The position numbers and the translations under genes were made by a program. The notes under the pieces were generated by a model, which did not search any database, was not told the DNA's origin, and saw nothing but the letters and a program-made list of their open reading frames with translations. From the NCBI GenBank assembly GCA_021797225.1, contig JAKAAE010000012.1, positions 1-20,320 of the forward strand: 20,320 nt of DNA, written 5' to 3'. Source of the stretch: Thermoplasmata archaeon. Lineage in GTDB: Archaea > Thermoplasmatota > Thermoplasmata > Thermoplasmatales > Thermoplasmataceae. Numbering within the stretch: position 1 is the first letter of the stretch; each line of letters opens with the position of its first letter. This document shows, piece after piece, positions 6,631 through 13,910 of the stretch.

Positions 6631-6685
6631 TTGAATTTAAATTATCTTTAACGAATTTGATACGGTTTTTCATGGATAAATATTT

Positions 6686-7063
6686 TTATGAAACGGCATT
6701 GATAATGTTATCAAAGAGTGATTTGAGTTTTTTTAATACATCCCTATATTCCATGATCTTGAATGTGTCTATAAGTTCTTCTGGATTTCTATAAAAAAGG
6801 TAAACATCGTCATTTGTTGAGTATATAAGCAGTTTAGCGGGCAGCTCAATACCGATTTCAGGATTTTCTTCCATAAGATGTGTCCCTGCTATAGGGGAAC
6901 CGAATATGAGTACAGTTTCATTCTGCATATCCAGACCGGCTTTTATTGCATTCTTTCTGTGATCTATTTCGGCAAATATTTCAAAATTTTTTTCCTTCAG
7001 AAAGTTCTTAATAATTCTAACAGTATCCTCGAATCCATACCTACTTTTATCCTTAATGAACAT
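6686..7063 (-). CDS. DUF302 family protein
   Basis: 125 residues covering a complete DUF302 domain. The family pattern is clear: YGFEDTVRIIKNFLKEKNFEIFAEIDH at residues 9-35, AGLDMQNETVLIFGSPIAGTHLME at 42-65, then IGIELPAKLLIYSTNDDVYLFYRNPEEL. DUF302 proteins are small alpha/beta proteins of undefined biochemical role, often found near redox or metal-handling genes. There is no signal peptide or membrane helix, so it is probably cytoplasmic. A TATA-like box at 7083-7090 (minus) is about 24 bases before the ATG. It is transcribed toward the candidate RNA at 6481-6630. Confidence 0.88.
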   Translation of the reverse strand: MFIKDKSRYGFEDTVRIIKNFLKEKNFEIFAEIDHRKNAIKAGLDMQNETVLIFGSPIAGTHLMEENPEIGIELPAKLLIYSTNDDVYLFYRNPEELIDTFKIMEYRDVLKKLKSLFDNIINAVS

Positions 7064-7160
7064 AAATATTAATATATATAGACTATAAAGATTTTATTAC
7101 AGGGCGATTTTTAAGAGATTCATTTTTATATTACTCTTTTAAAATATGTTTATCAAAAAG

Positions 7161-7169
7161 ATATAAATT
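7161..7169 (+). promoter_or_regulatory. TATA box of the Rieske gene
   Basis: ATATAAATT centred 25 bases before ATG 7190. It favours MSWRKILG at 7190 over the in-frame ATG at 7172, which is directly behind the box. Confidence 0.5.
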
Positions 7170-7189
7170 GAATGGTAGAATACAATATT

Positions 7190-7525
7190 ATGTCATGGAG
7201 AAAAATATTGGGCATGAAAGCACTAGAAAATTCGGGCAATCATGTTTCTATTGACCTGGGAAAAGGTGAAGTAGTTTTTATAACAAAGCAGGATGGAAAG
7301 TTATACGGCATTAACGGAATATGCTCACATCTGAAGTGTATACTTGGAAACGTGGCAGAAGATGGAAAGCATGTAATATGCCCATGCCATAATGCAGAAT
7401 TTGAGCTGGATTCAGGCAAAATGATAAAGCCACCATTCATAGCGCCCCAGCTTCCCATGGAAAAATATACATTGAAGACGTATAATTTAAGGGAAGAGGC
7501 GGGGTTTATAGAAATAGAAGAATAA
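7190..7525 (+). CDS. Rieske [2Fe-2S] protein, soluble
   Basis: 111 residues making up a single Rieske domain. Cluster ligands are C45 and H47 (CSHLKC) and C64 and H67 (CPCH). C50 and C66 sit where high-potential bc1-type Rieske proteins have a disulfide, yet there is no membrane anchor or Tat signal and no cytochrome b or dioxygenase gene beside it. It is likely an electron carrier or ferredoxin-like subunit in the cytoplasm; the partner is unknown. The C-terminal part (IAPQLPMEKYTLKTYNLR) is normal for a Rieske ferredoxin. It converges on the enoyl-CoA hydratase gene with only three bases between stops, and the T-rich sequence after its stop lies inside that gene's 3' end. Confidence 0.92.
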   Translation: MSWRKILGMKALENSGNHVSIDLGKGEVVFITKQDGKLYGINGICSHLKCILGNVAEDGKHVICPCHNAEFELDSGKMIKPPFIAPQLPMEKYTLKTYNLREEAGFIEIEE

Positions 7526-7528
7526 AAC

Positions 7529-8281
7529 TTATTTTTTCTTTTTTTTATTCATAAATTTATTTATTCTTTCCTTTGTATTATTCCCGGATTGCAGTATTCC
7601 GAATAATGCTGCCTCATAATCAAGTTTCATATTCAAATTGTTGTCCGTGCTGTTGTTTACAGTACGTTTCGCTATAGTTACTGTATCCACCGGCATGCCG
7701 TTAATCAATGCTGCTATTCTTTTTGCTTCCATTTCAGGATTATCTGATAGAAGATCTACTAACCCGAAATCATATGCCTGTGCAGCAGAGAGCTTTTCCC
7801 CGGTAAGTATCATATACAGTGCCCTGTTACGACCTACAACAGATGGAAGTATTACATTGCCCCCTGCTCCCGCATTGATACCTAAATTAATTTCCGGCTG
7901 CCCCAGTATAGCGTTTTCAGAACATATTCTTATATCAGTGGAAAGAGAAAGTTCCAGGCCACCACCGAGCACATAGCCATTTAGAAACGAAATTACCGGT
8001 TTCCTGTAATTCCTAAAGAATAAGGCAAGTTCGTTAAGTTTTAAATGGAAATTATATGCACCGGCTGTATCAATATCCTGGAATTGGCTTACATCCGCCC
8101 CGGCAGAAAAATTCCCCCTGCCTCCGATGATAACCGATCTGCAATTGTTGCTCACATTATTCATTGCATGGATAATTTCATCAACCATCTCCTCCGTTAC
8201 TGTATTCATATGTTTTTCTCTTTTAAAATAAATAATGCATGTGCCATCTTCTTCCACTACTTCTATATTATTATAATCCAT
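7529..8281 (-). CDS. Enoyl-CoA hydratase/isomerase (crotonase family)
   Basis: 250 residues. The oxyanion-hole segment GNFSAGADVSQF (about 56-67) and GYVLGGGLELSLSTDIRIC (102-120) are intact. Both acidic residues used by hydratases are present: E110 in GGLEL and E130 in GQPEINLG. That suggests true hydration of trans-2-enoyl-CoA rather than a crotonase-fold enzyme with another reaction. The normally conserved PGAGGT is NAGAGGNV, with the Thr lost. The C-terminus ends NKKKKK, encoded by the sequence that also serves as the T-rich end of the Rieske transcript. A box GTATTTAATT at 8301-8310 (minus) is 25 bases before the ATG. With the thiolase it could act in fatty or amino acid acyl-CoA breakdown, but no acyl-CoA dehydrogenase or 3-hydroxyacyl-CoA dehydrogenase is in the window. 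Confidence 0.92.
   Translation of the reverse strand: MDYNNIEVVEEDGTCIIYFKREKHMNTVTEEMVDEIIHAMNNVSNNCRSVIIGGRGNFSAGADVSQFQDIDTAGAYNFHLKLNELALFFRNYRKPVISFLNGYVLGGGLELSLSTDIRICSENAILGQPEINLGINAGAGGNVILPSVVGRNRALYMILTGEKLSAAQAYDFGLVDLLSDNPEMEAKRIAALINGMPVDTVTIAKRTVNNSTDNNLNMKLDYEAALFGILQSGNNTKERINKFMNKKKKK
7531..7549 (+). terminator. T-rich terminator-like tract after the Rieske gene
   Basis: A nearly unbroken T tract a few bases after the Rieske stop, the usual form of archaeal transcription terminator. It is the complement of the poly-lysine codons at the end of the convergent enoyl-CoA hydratase gene. Confidence 0.45.
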
Positions 8282-8345
8282 GTGTATATATCCATTATAA
8301 AATTAAATACTTGCTATGATAACATTATATGTTTCCTGAAAATAA

Positions 8346-8354
8346 TTAAATATA
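8346..8354 (+). promoter_or_regulatory. TATA box of the zinc-ribbon/cobalamin operon
   Basis: TTAAATATA centred 25 bases before ATG 8375. It is the only clear promoter ahead of the four-gene cluster, and the leaderless spacing leaves no room for a riboswitch. Confidence 0.5.
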
Positions 8355-8374
8355 GTTTTTATATGTGATTATAT

Positions 8375-8563
8375 ATGGATAATTACAGAACAGTAAAAAT
8401 CTGTCCCCAGTGCGGATCACTCAAAATCAACTGGGTTGCCGGTGGAATTGCCGGGCCAGTTTATAAATGCGATGATTGCAATTATGTGGGTGCCTTTGTA
8501 CTGGAAGTGAAAGTAAAGGATATTGAAAAGTTCCAGAAGGAATTGAGAGAAAATAAAAAATAG
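8375..8563 (+). CDS. Zinc-ribbon protein, first gene of the cobalamin cluster
   Basis: 62 residues. Two cysteine knuckles, CPQCG at 10-14 and CDDCNY at 32-37, are separated by a beta-rich linker (LKINWVAGGIAGPVYK), giving a classic zinc ribbon. A helical Lys/Glu-rich tail (KVKDIEKFQKELRENKK) follows. No enzymatic domain is present, so nucleic-acid or protein binding is the likeliest use. The cbiJ start is only 10 bases downstream, so it should be co-transcribed with the corrin genes, but nothing in the sequence shows a direct role in cobalamin synthesis. Confidence 0.8.
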   Translation: MDNYRTVKICPQCGSLKINWVAGGIAGPVYKCDDCNYVGAFVLEVKVKDIEKFQKELRENKK

Positions 8564-8573
8564 GATTATTAAA

Positions 8574-9323
8574 ATGATAATACTTTTTGATGGCACCTCT
8601 GATTCCAGAAAGCTCGCACTGGACCTTTCTAATGCCGGGTATGATATTATTGCGACTGCAACGACGGAAGATGGAGTTTTAAAACTAGAAAAGGAGAAAA
8701 TAAAGAGCATGATGGGAAAATTAGATTATAAATCCATTATGGCGATATGCAGAGAATACCCCATTGAAGCTTTAATAGATGCAACCCATCCATATGCCAA
8801 TTCCTTACATGAGACCTGCATCAGAGTTGGAGCAGATACGGGCATTCCCCTGATCAGATATGAAAGGGAAAGTACAGCAATACAGGATGAAAGAATATAT
8901 TATGTAGATAGTTATGAAGCTGCGGAAAGAAAAGCCCTGGATGGAAAGAATATATTTGTTACGACGGGAATAAAACATATAGAACTGTTCAGAGACATTA
9001 TACAGAGCAGAAACACTATTATCCGGATCATACCGGATCCGGAAAATATTAAATTGTTACTTAACTTGGGCATCAAAAAGGATCATATTATCGCAATGGA
9101 AGGCACTTTCGATGAAAAAATCAACAGGGCTATAATGGAGTATTATAATATTGACACACTTATAACCAAGGATAGTGGATTTAATTCTGATCCTAAGATA
9201 AAGGCGGCATTATCATTTGGAATTAATGTCATCATTATATCCAGGAAACATTTTCCATGGAATAGAGTTGCGCACAATGAAGCAGAAATGAAAAAGATTT
9301 TAAACGAAATAAGAATAAAATAG
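8574..9323 (+). CDS. cbiJ: Precorrin-6A / cobalt-precorrin-6A reductase
   Basis: 249 residues, the normal length for CbiJ/CobK, which reduces a double bond of the (cobalt-)precorrin-6A macrocycle with NADPH. Family landmarks are FDGTSDSRKLA at residues 5-15 (the GGTxEAR nucleotide-binding loop, with D for G), DATHPYA at 69-75 and IRYERE at about 94-99. VTTGIKHIELF and a late TKDSGF complete the second domain. It follows the zinc-ribbon gene by 10 bases and precedes cbiC by two, with cbiC and cbiD continuing the same pathway. Confidence 0.92.
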   Translation: MIILFDGTSDSRKLALDLSNAGYDIIATATTEDGVLKLEKEKIKSMMGKLDYKSIMAICREYPIEALIDATHPYANSLHETCIRVGADTGIPLIRYERESTAIQDERIYYVDSYEAAERKALDGKNIFVTTGIKHIELFRDIIQSRNTIIRIIPDPENIKLLLNLGIKKDHIIAMEGTFDEKINRAIMEYYNIDTLITKDSGFNSDPKIKAALSFGINVIIISRKHFPWNRVAHNEAEMKKILNEIRIK

Positions 9324-9325
9324 GT

Positions 9326-9925
9326 ATGTCAGGTGGCATGAGTCCGGCGGAGATTTATATGCGGAGCTTTGCTTATATTAGGGAAGAAATGAATCTTGAT
9401 AATTCCTTAAAATCTGATATCATAATCAGGGTTGTACATGCTACTGCAGATTTTGAACTCGGTAGGTCACTGGTTTTCTCTAGATTTTTTGATAAGGCGA
9501 TAGAATATATGGAAAGTGGTGGAAAGGTAATAACTGATATCAATATGGTATACGCAGGAATTCCAAGGCATAAAAACAGGGAATGTCTTATAAATGATCC
9601 TGATGTAATCACAGAAGCAAGAAATACGGATAGGTCCAGATCTTATGTGGCAATGAAGAAAGCCTGCAGAAAATATCCCGATGCTATATATCTTATAGGT
9701 GATGCTCCCACTGCTCTTTACTCACTGCTTGAGGGTGTTGAGGAGGGTTTATGCATGCCTGAGCTTATTATTGGGGTACCGGTTGGCTTTGTATCTGCAC
9801 TTGAATCCAAGTCTAAACTACTTTCATTCAAGGGCAATTTCATTACAAACCTCAGCAGGAAGGGTGGTTCAGCAGTAGCAGCTGCAATTTTCAATGCTAT
9901 GGAAGCTTATGGAAATGTATATTGA
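9326..9925 (+). CDS. cbiC: Precorrin-8X / cobalt-precorrin-8 methylmutase
   Basis: 199 residues. CbiC/CobH moves the C-11 methyl group to C-12 to make (cobalt-)hydrogenobyrinate. The catalytic histidine lies in RVVHATADFE (H38). Other conserved parts are ITDINMVYAGIPR, YLIGDAPTALYSLLE (usually GNAPTA), IGVPVGFVSALESK and RKGGSAVAAAIFNAM. It starts two bases after the cbiJ stop. A second in-frame ATG at 9338 gives MSPAEIYMRSFA, closer to the usual family N-terminus, with AGGTGG just before it, so 9338 is a real alternative. The 3' end overlaps the cbiD start by about 17 bases. Confidence 0.92.
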   Translation: MSGGMSPAEIYMRSFAYIREEMNLDNSLKSDIIIRVVHATADFELGRSLVFSRFFDKAIEYMESGGKVITDINMVYAGIPRHKNRECLINDPDVITEARNTDRSRSYVAMKKACRKYPDAIYLIGDAPTALYSLLEGVEEGLCMPELIIGVPVGFVSALESKSKLLSFKGNFITNLSRKGGSAVAAAIFNAMEAYGNVY

Positions 9926-10979
9926 AAATCCTGACAGAACAGATTTAAGATACGGCTACACAACAGGTGCATGTGCCACGGCTGCTACAAAAGCAGCTCT
10001 TTTGATGCTTCTTACAGGCAATGTTGTGAATGAAGTTGAGATACGTTTACCGGTTAAAAAAACAGCCGAATTTCATGTAGAGCATCAAACAATAACAAAG
10101 GAATACTGTTCAGCTGCAATAAAGAAGGATGGGGGTGATGATCCGGATGTTACTACCGGGCTTTATATCTATTCAAGAGTGGAACTGATCGGAGAGCCAG
10201 AAATAGTCATTGATGGTGGTGAGGGTATCGGTACAGTCACAAAGGAGGGGTTGCCCATAAAACCAGGCCACCCGGCAATAAATCCAGTTCCGCTCAAAAT
10301 GATCAGGACTACAGTAAATGAAATTATAGAACAGTTTAATTTATCAACCGGGGTTAAAGTTATAATATCTGCCCCGGGTGGATGCGAAATTGCTAAAAAA
10401 ACATGCAATCCCAAACTCGGTATTATGGGTGGAATATCTATACTGGGTACTAGGGGAATAGTGATACCTTTTTCAGATTCCTCCTGGAAGGCATCCATAG
10501 TGCTGGGAATTAGAGTAGCGTCTAAAATGGGTATGGATTTTCTCGTATTCAGCACTGGAGGTAGGAGTGATACGGCGGTTAAGCAATTATTTCCAGAATT
10601 GCACGGGGAGCAATTTATCGAGATAGGTGATTTTCTGGGATTCTCTTTGAAAAGAGCGGTTGATGCGGGAATTAAAAAAATTGTTGTTGCCGGAATGCCA
10701 GGAAAAATGTCAAAACTGGCTGGTAATAACATGGATTTACATTCTTCTAAGAGCAAGGTGAACTTCAATTTTCTGGCTTCAATAGCTATAGACTGCGGTT
10801 ATAATAATGATATTGTAACCAGAATCAGGAATGCCAATACAGTCCTTGAAGTAATGGAAATTATTAGGGACGATCCCAAATTTACAGAAGCTATTAGGAA
10901 GAAGTGCATTGAAAATATAAATAAATATACAGAAAATAAACTGAACAGTTCAGTAGAGATTATAAAAAATGAATATTGA
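9909..10979 (+). CDS. cbiD: Cobalt-precorrin-5B C1-methyltransferase
   Basis: 356 residues from ATG 9909. CbiD methylates C-1 of cobalt-precorrin-5B using SAM in the anaerobic (early cobalt) route. Signatures are LRYGYTTGACATAATKAAL near the N-terminus, KDGGDDPDVTTG, GGEGIGTVTKEGLPIKPGHP, and APGGCEIAKKTCNPKLGIMG followed by GISILGTRGI. The start is uncertain: ATGs at 9894, 9909 and 9915 are all in frame. The conserved GYTTGA lies near the N-terminus with any of them, and GGAAG at 9901-9905 favours 9909 or 9915. The overlap with cbiC implies translational coupling. The presence of CbiD places the pathway on the anaerobic side. The remaining cbi genes are not in the window. Confidence 0.93.
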   Translation: MEMYIENPDRTDLRYGYTTGACATAATKAALLMLLTGNVVNEVEIRLPVKKTAEFHVEHQTITKEYCSAAIKKDGGDDPDVTTGLYIYSRVELIGEPEIVIDGGEGIGTVTKEGLPIKPGHPAINPVPLKMIRTTVNEIIEQFNLSTGVKVIISAPGGCEIAKKTCNPKLGIMGGISILGTRGIVIPFSDSSWKASIVLGIRVASKMGMDFLVFSTGGRSDTAVKQLFPELHGEQFIEIGDFLGFSLKRAVDAGIKKIVVAGMPGKMSKLAGNNMDLHSSKSKVNFNFLASIAIDCGYNNDIVTRIRNANTVLEVMEIIRDDPKFTEAIRKKCIENINKYTENKLNSSVEIIKNEY

Positions 10980-10982
10980 TAT

Positions 10983-11032
10983 TTTACCCGGAGAAGCGTG
11001 AGTCCCTTGAGTTAGGGGAGGCTGTCACTAGG
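10983..11032 (+). repeat. IS200/IS605 right-end-like element, copy B
   Basis: Partner of copy A at 3598-3650: TTTACCCGGAGAAGCGTG, then the hairpin CCC(11003-11005)/GGG(11014-11016) with TTGAGTTA between the arms, then GGAGGCTGTCA. The order of GTGAGTCCC, hairpin and GGxTGTCA matches the terminal hairpin and cleavage-site region of IS200/IS605 elements. It begins four bases after the cbiD stop, in a 139-base spacer between converging genes, with no transposase fragment beside it. It could also act as the 3' end structure of the cobalamin transcript. A run TTTTT at 11058-11062 follows. Confidence 0.5.
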
Positions 11033-11118
11033 TGAAAATTTCCTGGTTCTATTATGGTTTTTCTAAGGATACTTATTAGCTTATGCAGTCCCTTTTAATC
11101 AATCTATAATAATAAGGA

Positions 11119-12342
11119 TTATTTTTTGCCATTGCACATTAATGTAGACTCATTTCGGTATCTAAGCCTTATCATTGAAATTATGCCAAGTAAAGGCCCA
11201 ATTGATAGAAATGAAAAAGCCCAATGCCACCCTACGGTATTTCTCAATATATCTATAGCATAAATTGATCCTACCGTTATTAAAAATCCCAGTGCCATCT
11301 GAAACGTTAATGCACTTCCTCTTATTTTATTACTGCTCAGTTCGGTAACTGCTGTTGAAAATTGTGCTGAATCTGCTATCACAGTTATTCCCCATATAAT
11401 TCCCACAATTATTGTAATAAATGGTGCGGACCTGTAGGTTAATCCAATTAATATAGCAGAGGTACCGCTTATCCCCAGATAAATTGACGTTGATAATGTC
11501 CTGCCAATTCTATCTGATATTAGCCCGCCCAGTACAGATCCGATTACCCCGGACAGGCCAATGATAGAAAATGAAACAATACCTACCATGAACAATAATT
11601 TACTTCCTGTATAATAAAAGGCGAAGCTGGAGAATATAAATACAGGAATCCATGTCCACATGGCGTAAAGCTCCCACATATGCCCGAAATAGCCATAATT
11701 TGCGAGCATTACAGGTTTATTTCTAATTATTAATTTAATTGTATCCAGTTTAAATTTTGGTGTAACCATATATTTTTTATTATCACGCAAAATCAAGAAA
11801 ACTATAGCTCCACCTAAAAGCGATAACATTGAGGAAAATTCCAGCAATTCTTCCCATTCCCGGATAAATGGTAAATCCAGTATTATGTGTGGCAATGCAG
11901 ATCCCAGTGTAAGCCCCGCGATAACAATGCCAAGAGCTAATCCCCGCCTTGCTGGAAACCAGCTGGATACAATTAAAACTGCAACTGGATAAATACCCGC
12001 CATCATGATACCAGTTAACAGCATCAAAATCAGTTCAACAAAAAAATGATGATATAGAAAAACAAACATTACAGTGAATATGGCGCTCATGAGTGACGAA
12101 AATGCAAACAATTTTCTCGGATTAATTTTATCTGCAAGTCCTAGTGATGCGCTTATCAGTGCACCTCCCACAAAACCAAACTGTACCATCAGAGTTACAA
12201 TAAGCGTACCTATTCCAGAGACACCCCAGATAATAGCAAGTTCGGGTGCTATGGCAGATGCACTGAACCATAAACTCATAACCATTAACTCCGAAATGCT
12301 CATTATAATAAGAGCAACCCACTTATATTCTTTTACAATCAT
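11119..12342 (-). CDS. MFS transporter
   Basis: 407 residues and about 12 hydrophobic helices. The major facilitator motif A loops appear twice, LGLADKINPRKLF between helices 2 and 3 and GGLISDRIGRTL between helices 8 and 9, as expected of the two six-helix halves. The N-terminal WFSASAIAPEL segment and general layout resemble the CynX/nitrate-nitrite porter side of the superfamily, but no substrate can be assigned. The start is preceded by GGTGA (12346-12350 on the plus coordinates) at 3 bases, one of the few ribosome-binding sites here. That fits a second gene in an operon: the upstream TauE stop is 9 bases away. Confidence 0.88.
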   Translation of the reverse strand: MIVKEYKWVALIIMSISELMVMSLWFSASAIAPELAIIWGVSGIGTLIVTLMVQFGFVGGALISASLGLADKINPRKLFAFSSLMSAIFTVMFVFLYHHFFVELILMLLTGIMMAGIYPVAVLIVSSWFPARRGLALGIVIAGLTLGSALPHIILDLPFIREWEELLEFSSMLSLLGGAIVFLILRDNKKYMVTPKFKLDTIKLIIRNKPVMLANYGYFGHMWELYAMWTWIPVFIFSSFAFYYTGSKLLFMVGIVSFSIIGLSGVIGSVLGGLISDRIGRTLSTSIYLGISGTSAILIGLTYRSAPFITIIVGIIWGITVIADSAQFSTAVTELSSNKIRGSALTFQMALGFLITVGSIYAIDILRNTVGWHWAFSFLSIGPLLGIISMIRLRYRNESTLMCNGKK

Positions 12343-12351
12343 AACTCACCA

Positions 12352-13113
12352 TCACAAAATTATTTGAACTATCCCTATTATTATAAAAACGCTCCCGAGG
12401 ATTTTATATGTGGTTAGGGGATTTAAATTATTTCCTATCCTGGAAAAGATAAATCCTGATATTATGGATACAATGCCTATAACAATAGCAGCCAGAATTA
12501 CTATATGCCCGATAATAAGGTATCCTACAGTGCCCGAAAAAGCTGAGATTATCATTGCAAACGTTGCCGTTCCGACTGCAGTTTTTATATCCAGTTTGAG
12601 TATTAAAATTGCTATAATAAGAAACATTATTCCTCCGCTGGCTCCAAGTATTCCGGTTGCCAGCCCTATAGGTATTGAGATTAAAACTACTTCATATGCA
12701 TTGATATTTATATTTTTTATATTTTTCTTGCTTTCATTTTGAGATAAATTTTTCTTCCTGATTAACGAATAAATGCCCATGGCAATTATAAAAACGGCAA
12801 ATCCTATTTTTATATATACAGGTGGAATGAGGAAAGCTACCCTGACACCAATCTGTGAGCCTATTATTGCGCCTATAATCATAGGTATCCCTTTTTTTAT
12901 GTTTACCCTGCCCCTCCTGAAATATACGTAGGCAACAATGAGCGAAGTAATAACGTCTATCAATAAACTAGTTCCTATAGCATCCTGTGGCAATTCTGAA
13001 TTTATAATTATCAGTGCGGGAACAACCGCAACAACACCACTTGAGCCTAGAACACCTGTTAATGCGCCAACTATTATTCCCAATACAACAAATTCCAGGA
13101 GGAATAAATACAT
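12352..13113 (-). CDS. TauE/SafE family membrane permease
   Basis: 253 residues and about eight membrane helices arranged as two related halves. The first opens GIIVGALTGVLGSSGVVAVVPAL (residues 13-35) and the second IPIGLATGILGASGGIMFLIIAIL, the repeated G-x-GxxG-x-GG pattern of TauE/SafE (formerly DUF81). Family members are implicated in exporting sulfite, organosulfonates or similar anions. A central polar linker (RKKNLSQNESKKNIKN) separates the halves. It is the first gene of a two-gene operon with the MFS transporter; a box TATTTAAATA at 13134-13143 is 25 bases before the ATG. Joint handling of an acid or sulfur anion by the two transporters is possible but not shown. Confidence 0.9.
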   Translation of the reverse strand: MYLFLLEFVVLGIIVGALTGVLGSSGVVAVVPALIIINSELPQDAIGTSLLIDVITSLIVAYVYFRRGRVNIKKGIPMIIGAIIGSQIGVRVAFLIPPVYIKIGFAVFIIAMGIYSLIRKKNLSQNESKKNIKNININAYEVVLISIPIGLATGILGASGGIMFLIIAILILKLDIKTAVGTATFAMIISAFSGTVGYLIIGHIVILAAIVIGIVSIISGFIFSRIGNNLNPLTTYKILGSVFIIIGIVQIIL

Positions 13114-13133
13114 AATAATAAATGCAATTATTG

Positions 13134-13143
13134 TATTTAAATA
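13134..13143 (-). promoter_or_regulatory. TATA box of the TauE-MFS operon
   Basis: The palindromic TATTTAAATA centred about 25 bases before ATG 13113. The spacer beyond it (to 13256) is AT-rich with nothing else recognised. Confidence 0.5.
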
Positions 13144-13256
13144 ATCTTATATAAGACTGTTTTTAATAATAAATCTCTAATAGGATTATTATTCGGACTA
13201 TTAAGATTACACATAACAAGAAATTGTTAAAATATTTCACTAAAAAGTATGATAAA

Positions 13257-13910
13257 TTAAAAATGCCTATTAGATCTTATTGTTTCAATAAATTTCAATA
13301 CCTTGGCAAGATAACTGGCACTGATAAATAATTCAAAACCATCATTTGATATCATAAGCTGTGAAACATTAATGTAATTAAATGATAATGTTTCCAGAAA
13401 TGTCTGTATTGAATCTTCATTTATTTTATTTCTATCAATAGTAATATTAATTTCAAGAAAATCCCCATATAATTTTCCGGGATATAATTTTATAATATTT
13501 TCTGGCGTTTCCCCTGAGATCATGACCCACATAGTATTGTTCTCCGGTATTATACGGATTGCACGGGCAAATGGGAAATATGCTGTCATTGCCTGAACAT
13601 TATAATCGCAGGATAGGAGTGAAAGCCCTGTAATAATATTAATTTTCATGTCAGAGAATGGGTTGACTTCAGTTTCCGCTTTGGTCATGGTATAATTTTT
13701 CCTTAATATTGTTGATATTGTATTAATTTTAGGGGTATAATTATATTTCTTTTTTATTTCGCCCTGGATTATCCGGGATAAGGAATTATAATTAACAACG
13801 CCAGTATTTATCATCCATTTAAAAGTATTGTTTTCATTTAAAGTATTGATTACATCACTCTTAATATCTCCTCTTTTTGTTACCTTCAGTTTTTTATTGG
13901 ATTGCTCCAT
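13257..13910 (-). CDS. Putative regulator: HTH-like N-terminus plus ACT-like C-terminal region
   Basis: 217 residues, not confidently assigned. Residues 1-72 look like a winged-helix or HTH domain: a basic start, then VINTLNENNTFKWMINTG and VVNYNSLSRIIQGEIKKKY followed by INTISTILRKN, a pattern in which a recognition helix is likely. The remainder (about 85-217) alternates strands and helices (MKINIITGLSLLS, YFPFARAIRIIPENNTMWVMISGE, NYINVSQLMISNDGFELFISASYLAKVLKFIETI), recalling ACT-type ligand-binding domains of archaeal regulators related to amino-acid sensing. No catalytic residues are evident. A box ATTATTATAT at 13932-13941 (minus) is 26 bases before the ATG. An amino acid permease gene lies immediately upstream in the same orientation and is a natural candidate target, by inference. 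Confidence 0.6.
   Translation of the reverse strand: MEQSNKKLKVTKRGDIKSDVINTLNENNTFKWMINTGVVNYNSLSRIIQGEIKKKYNYTPKINTISTILRKNYTMTKAETEVNPFSDMKINIITGLSLLSCDYNVQAMTAYFPFARAIRIIPENNTMWVMISGETPENIIKLYPGKLYGDFLEINITIDRNKINEDSIQTFLETLSFNYINVSQLMISNDGFELFISASYLAKVLKFIETIRSNRHF

Noticed and set aside
8282..8374. Cobalamin riboswitch ahead of the zinc-ribbon/cbi genes
   Set aside because: Only 93 bases separate the divergent starts and the promoter spacing is leaderless; no B12-box-like sequence is seen.
10169..10768. 199-codon open frame on the minus strand inside cbiD
   Set aside because: It is antisense to conserved CbiD motifs; its Pro/Ser/Ile-rich translation is typical of a reverse-strand shadow.
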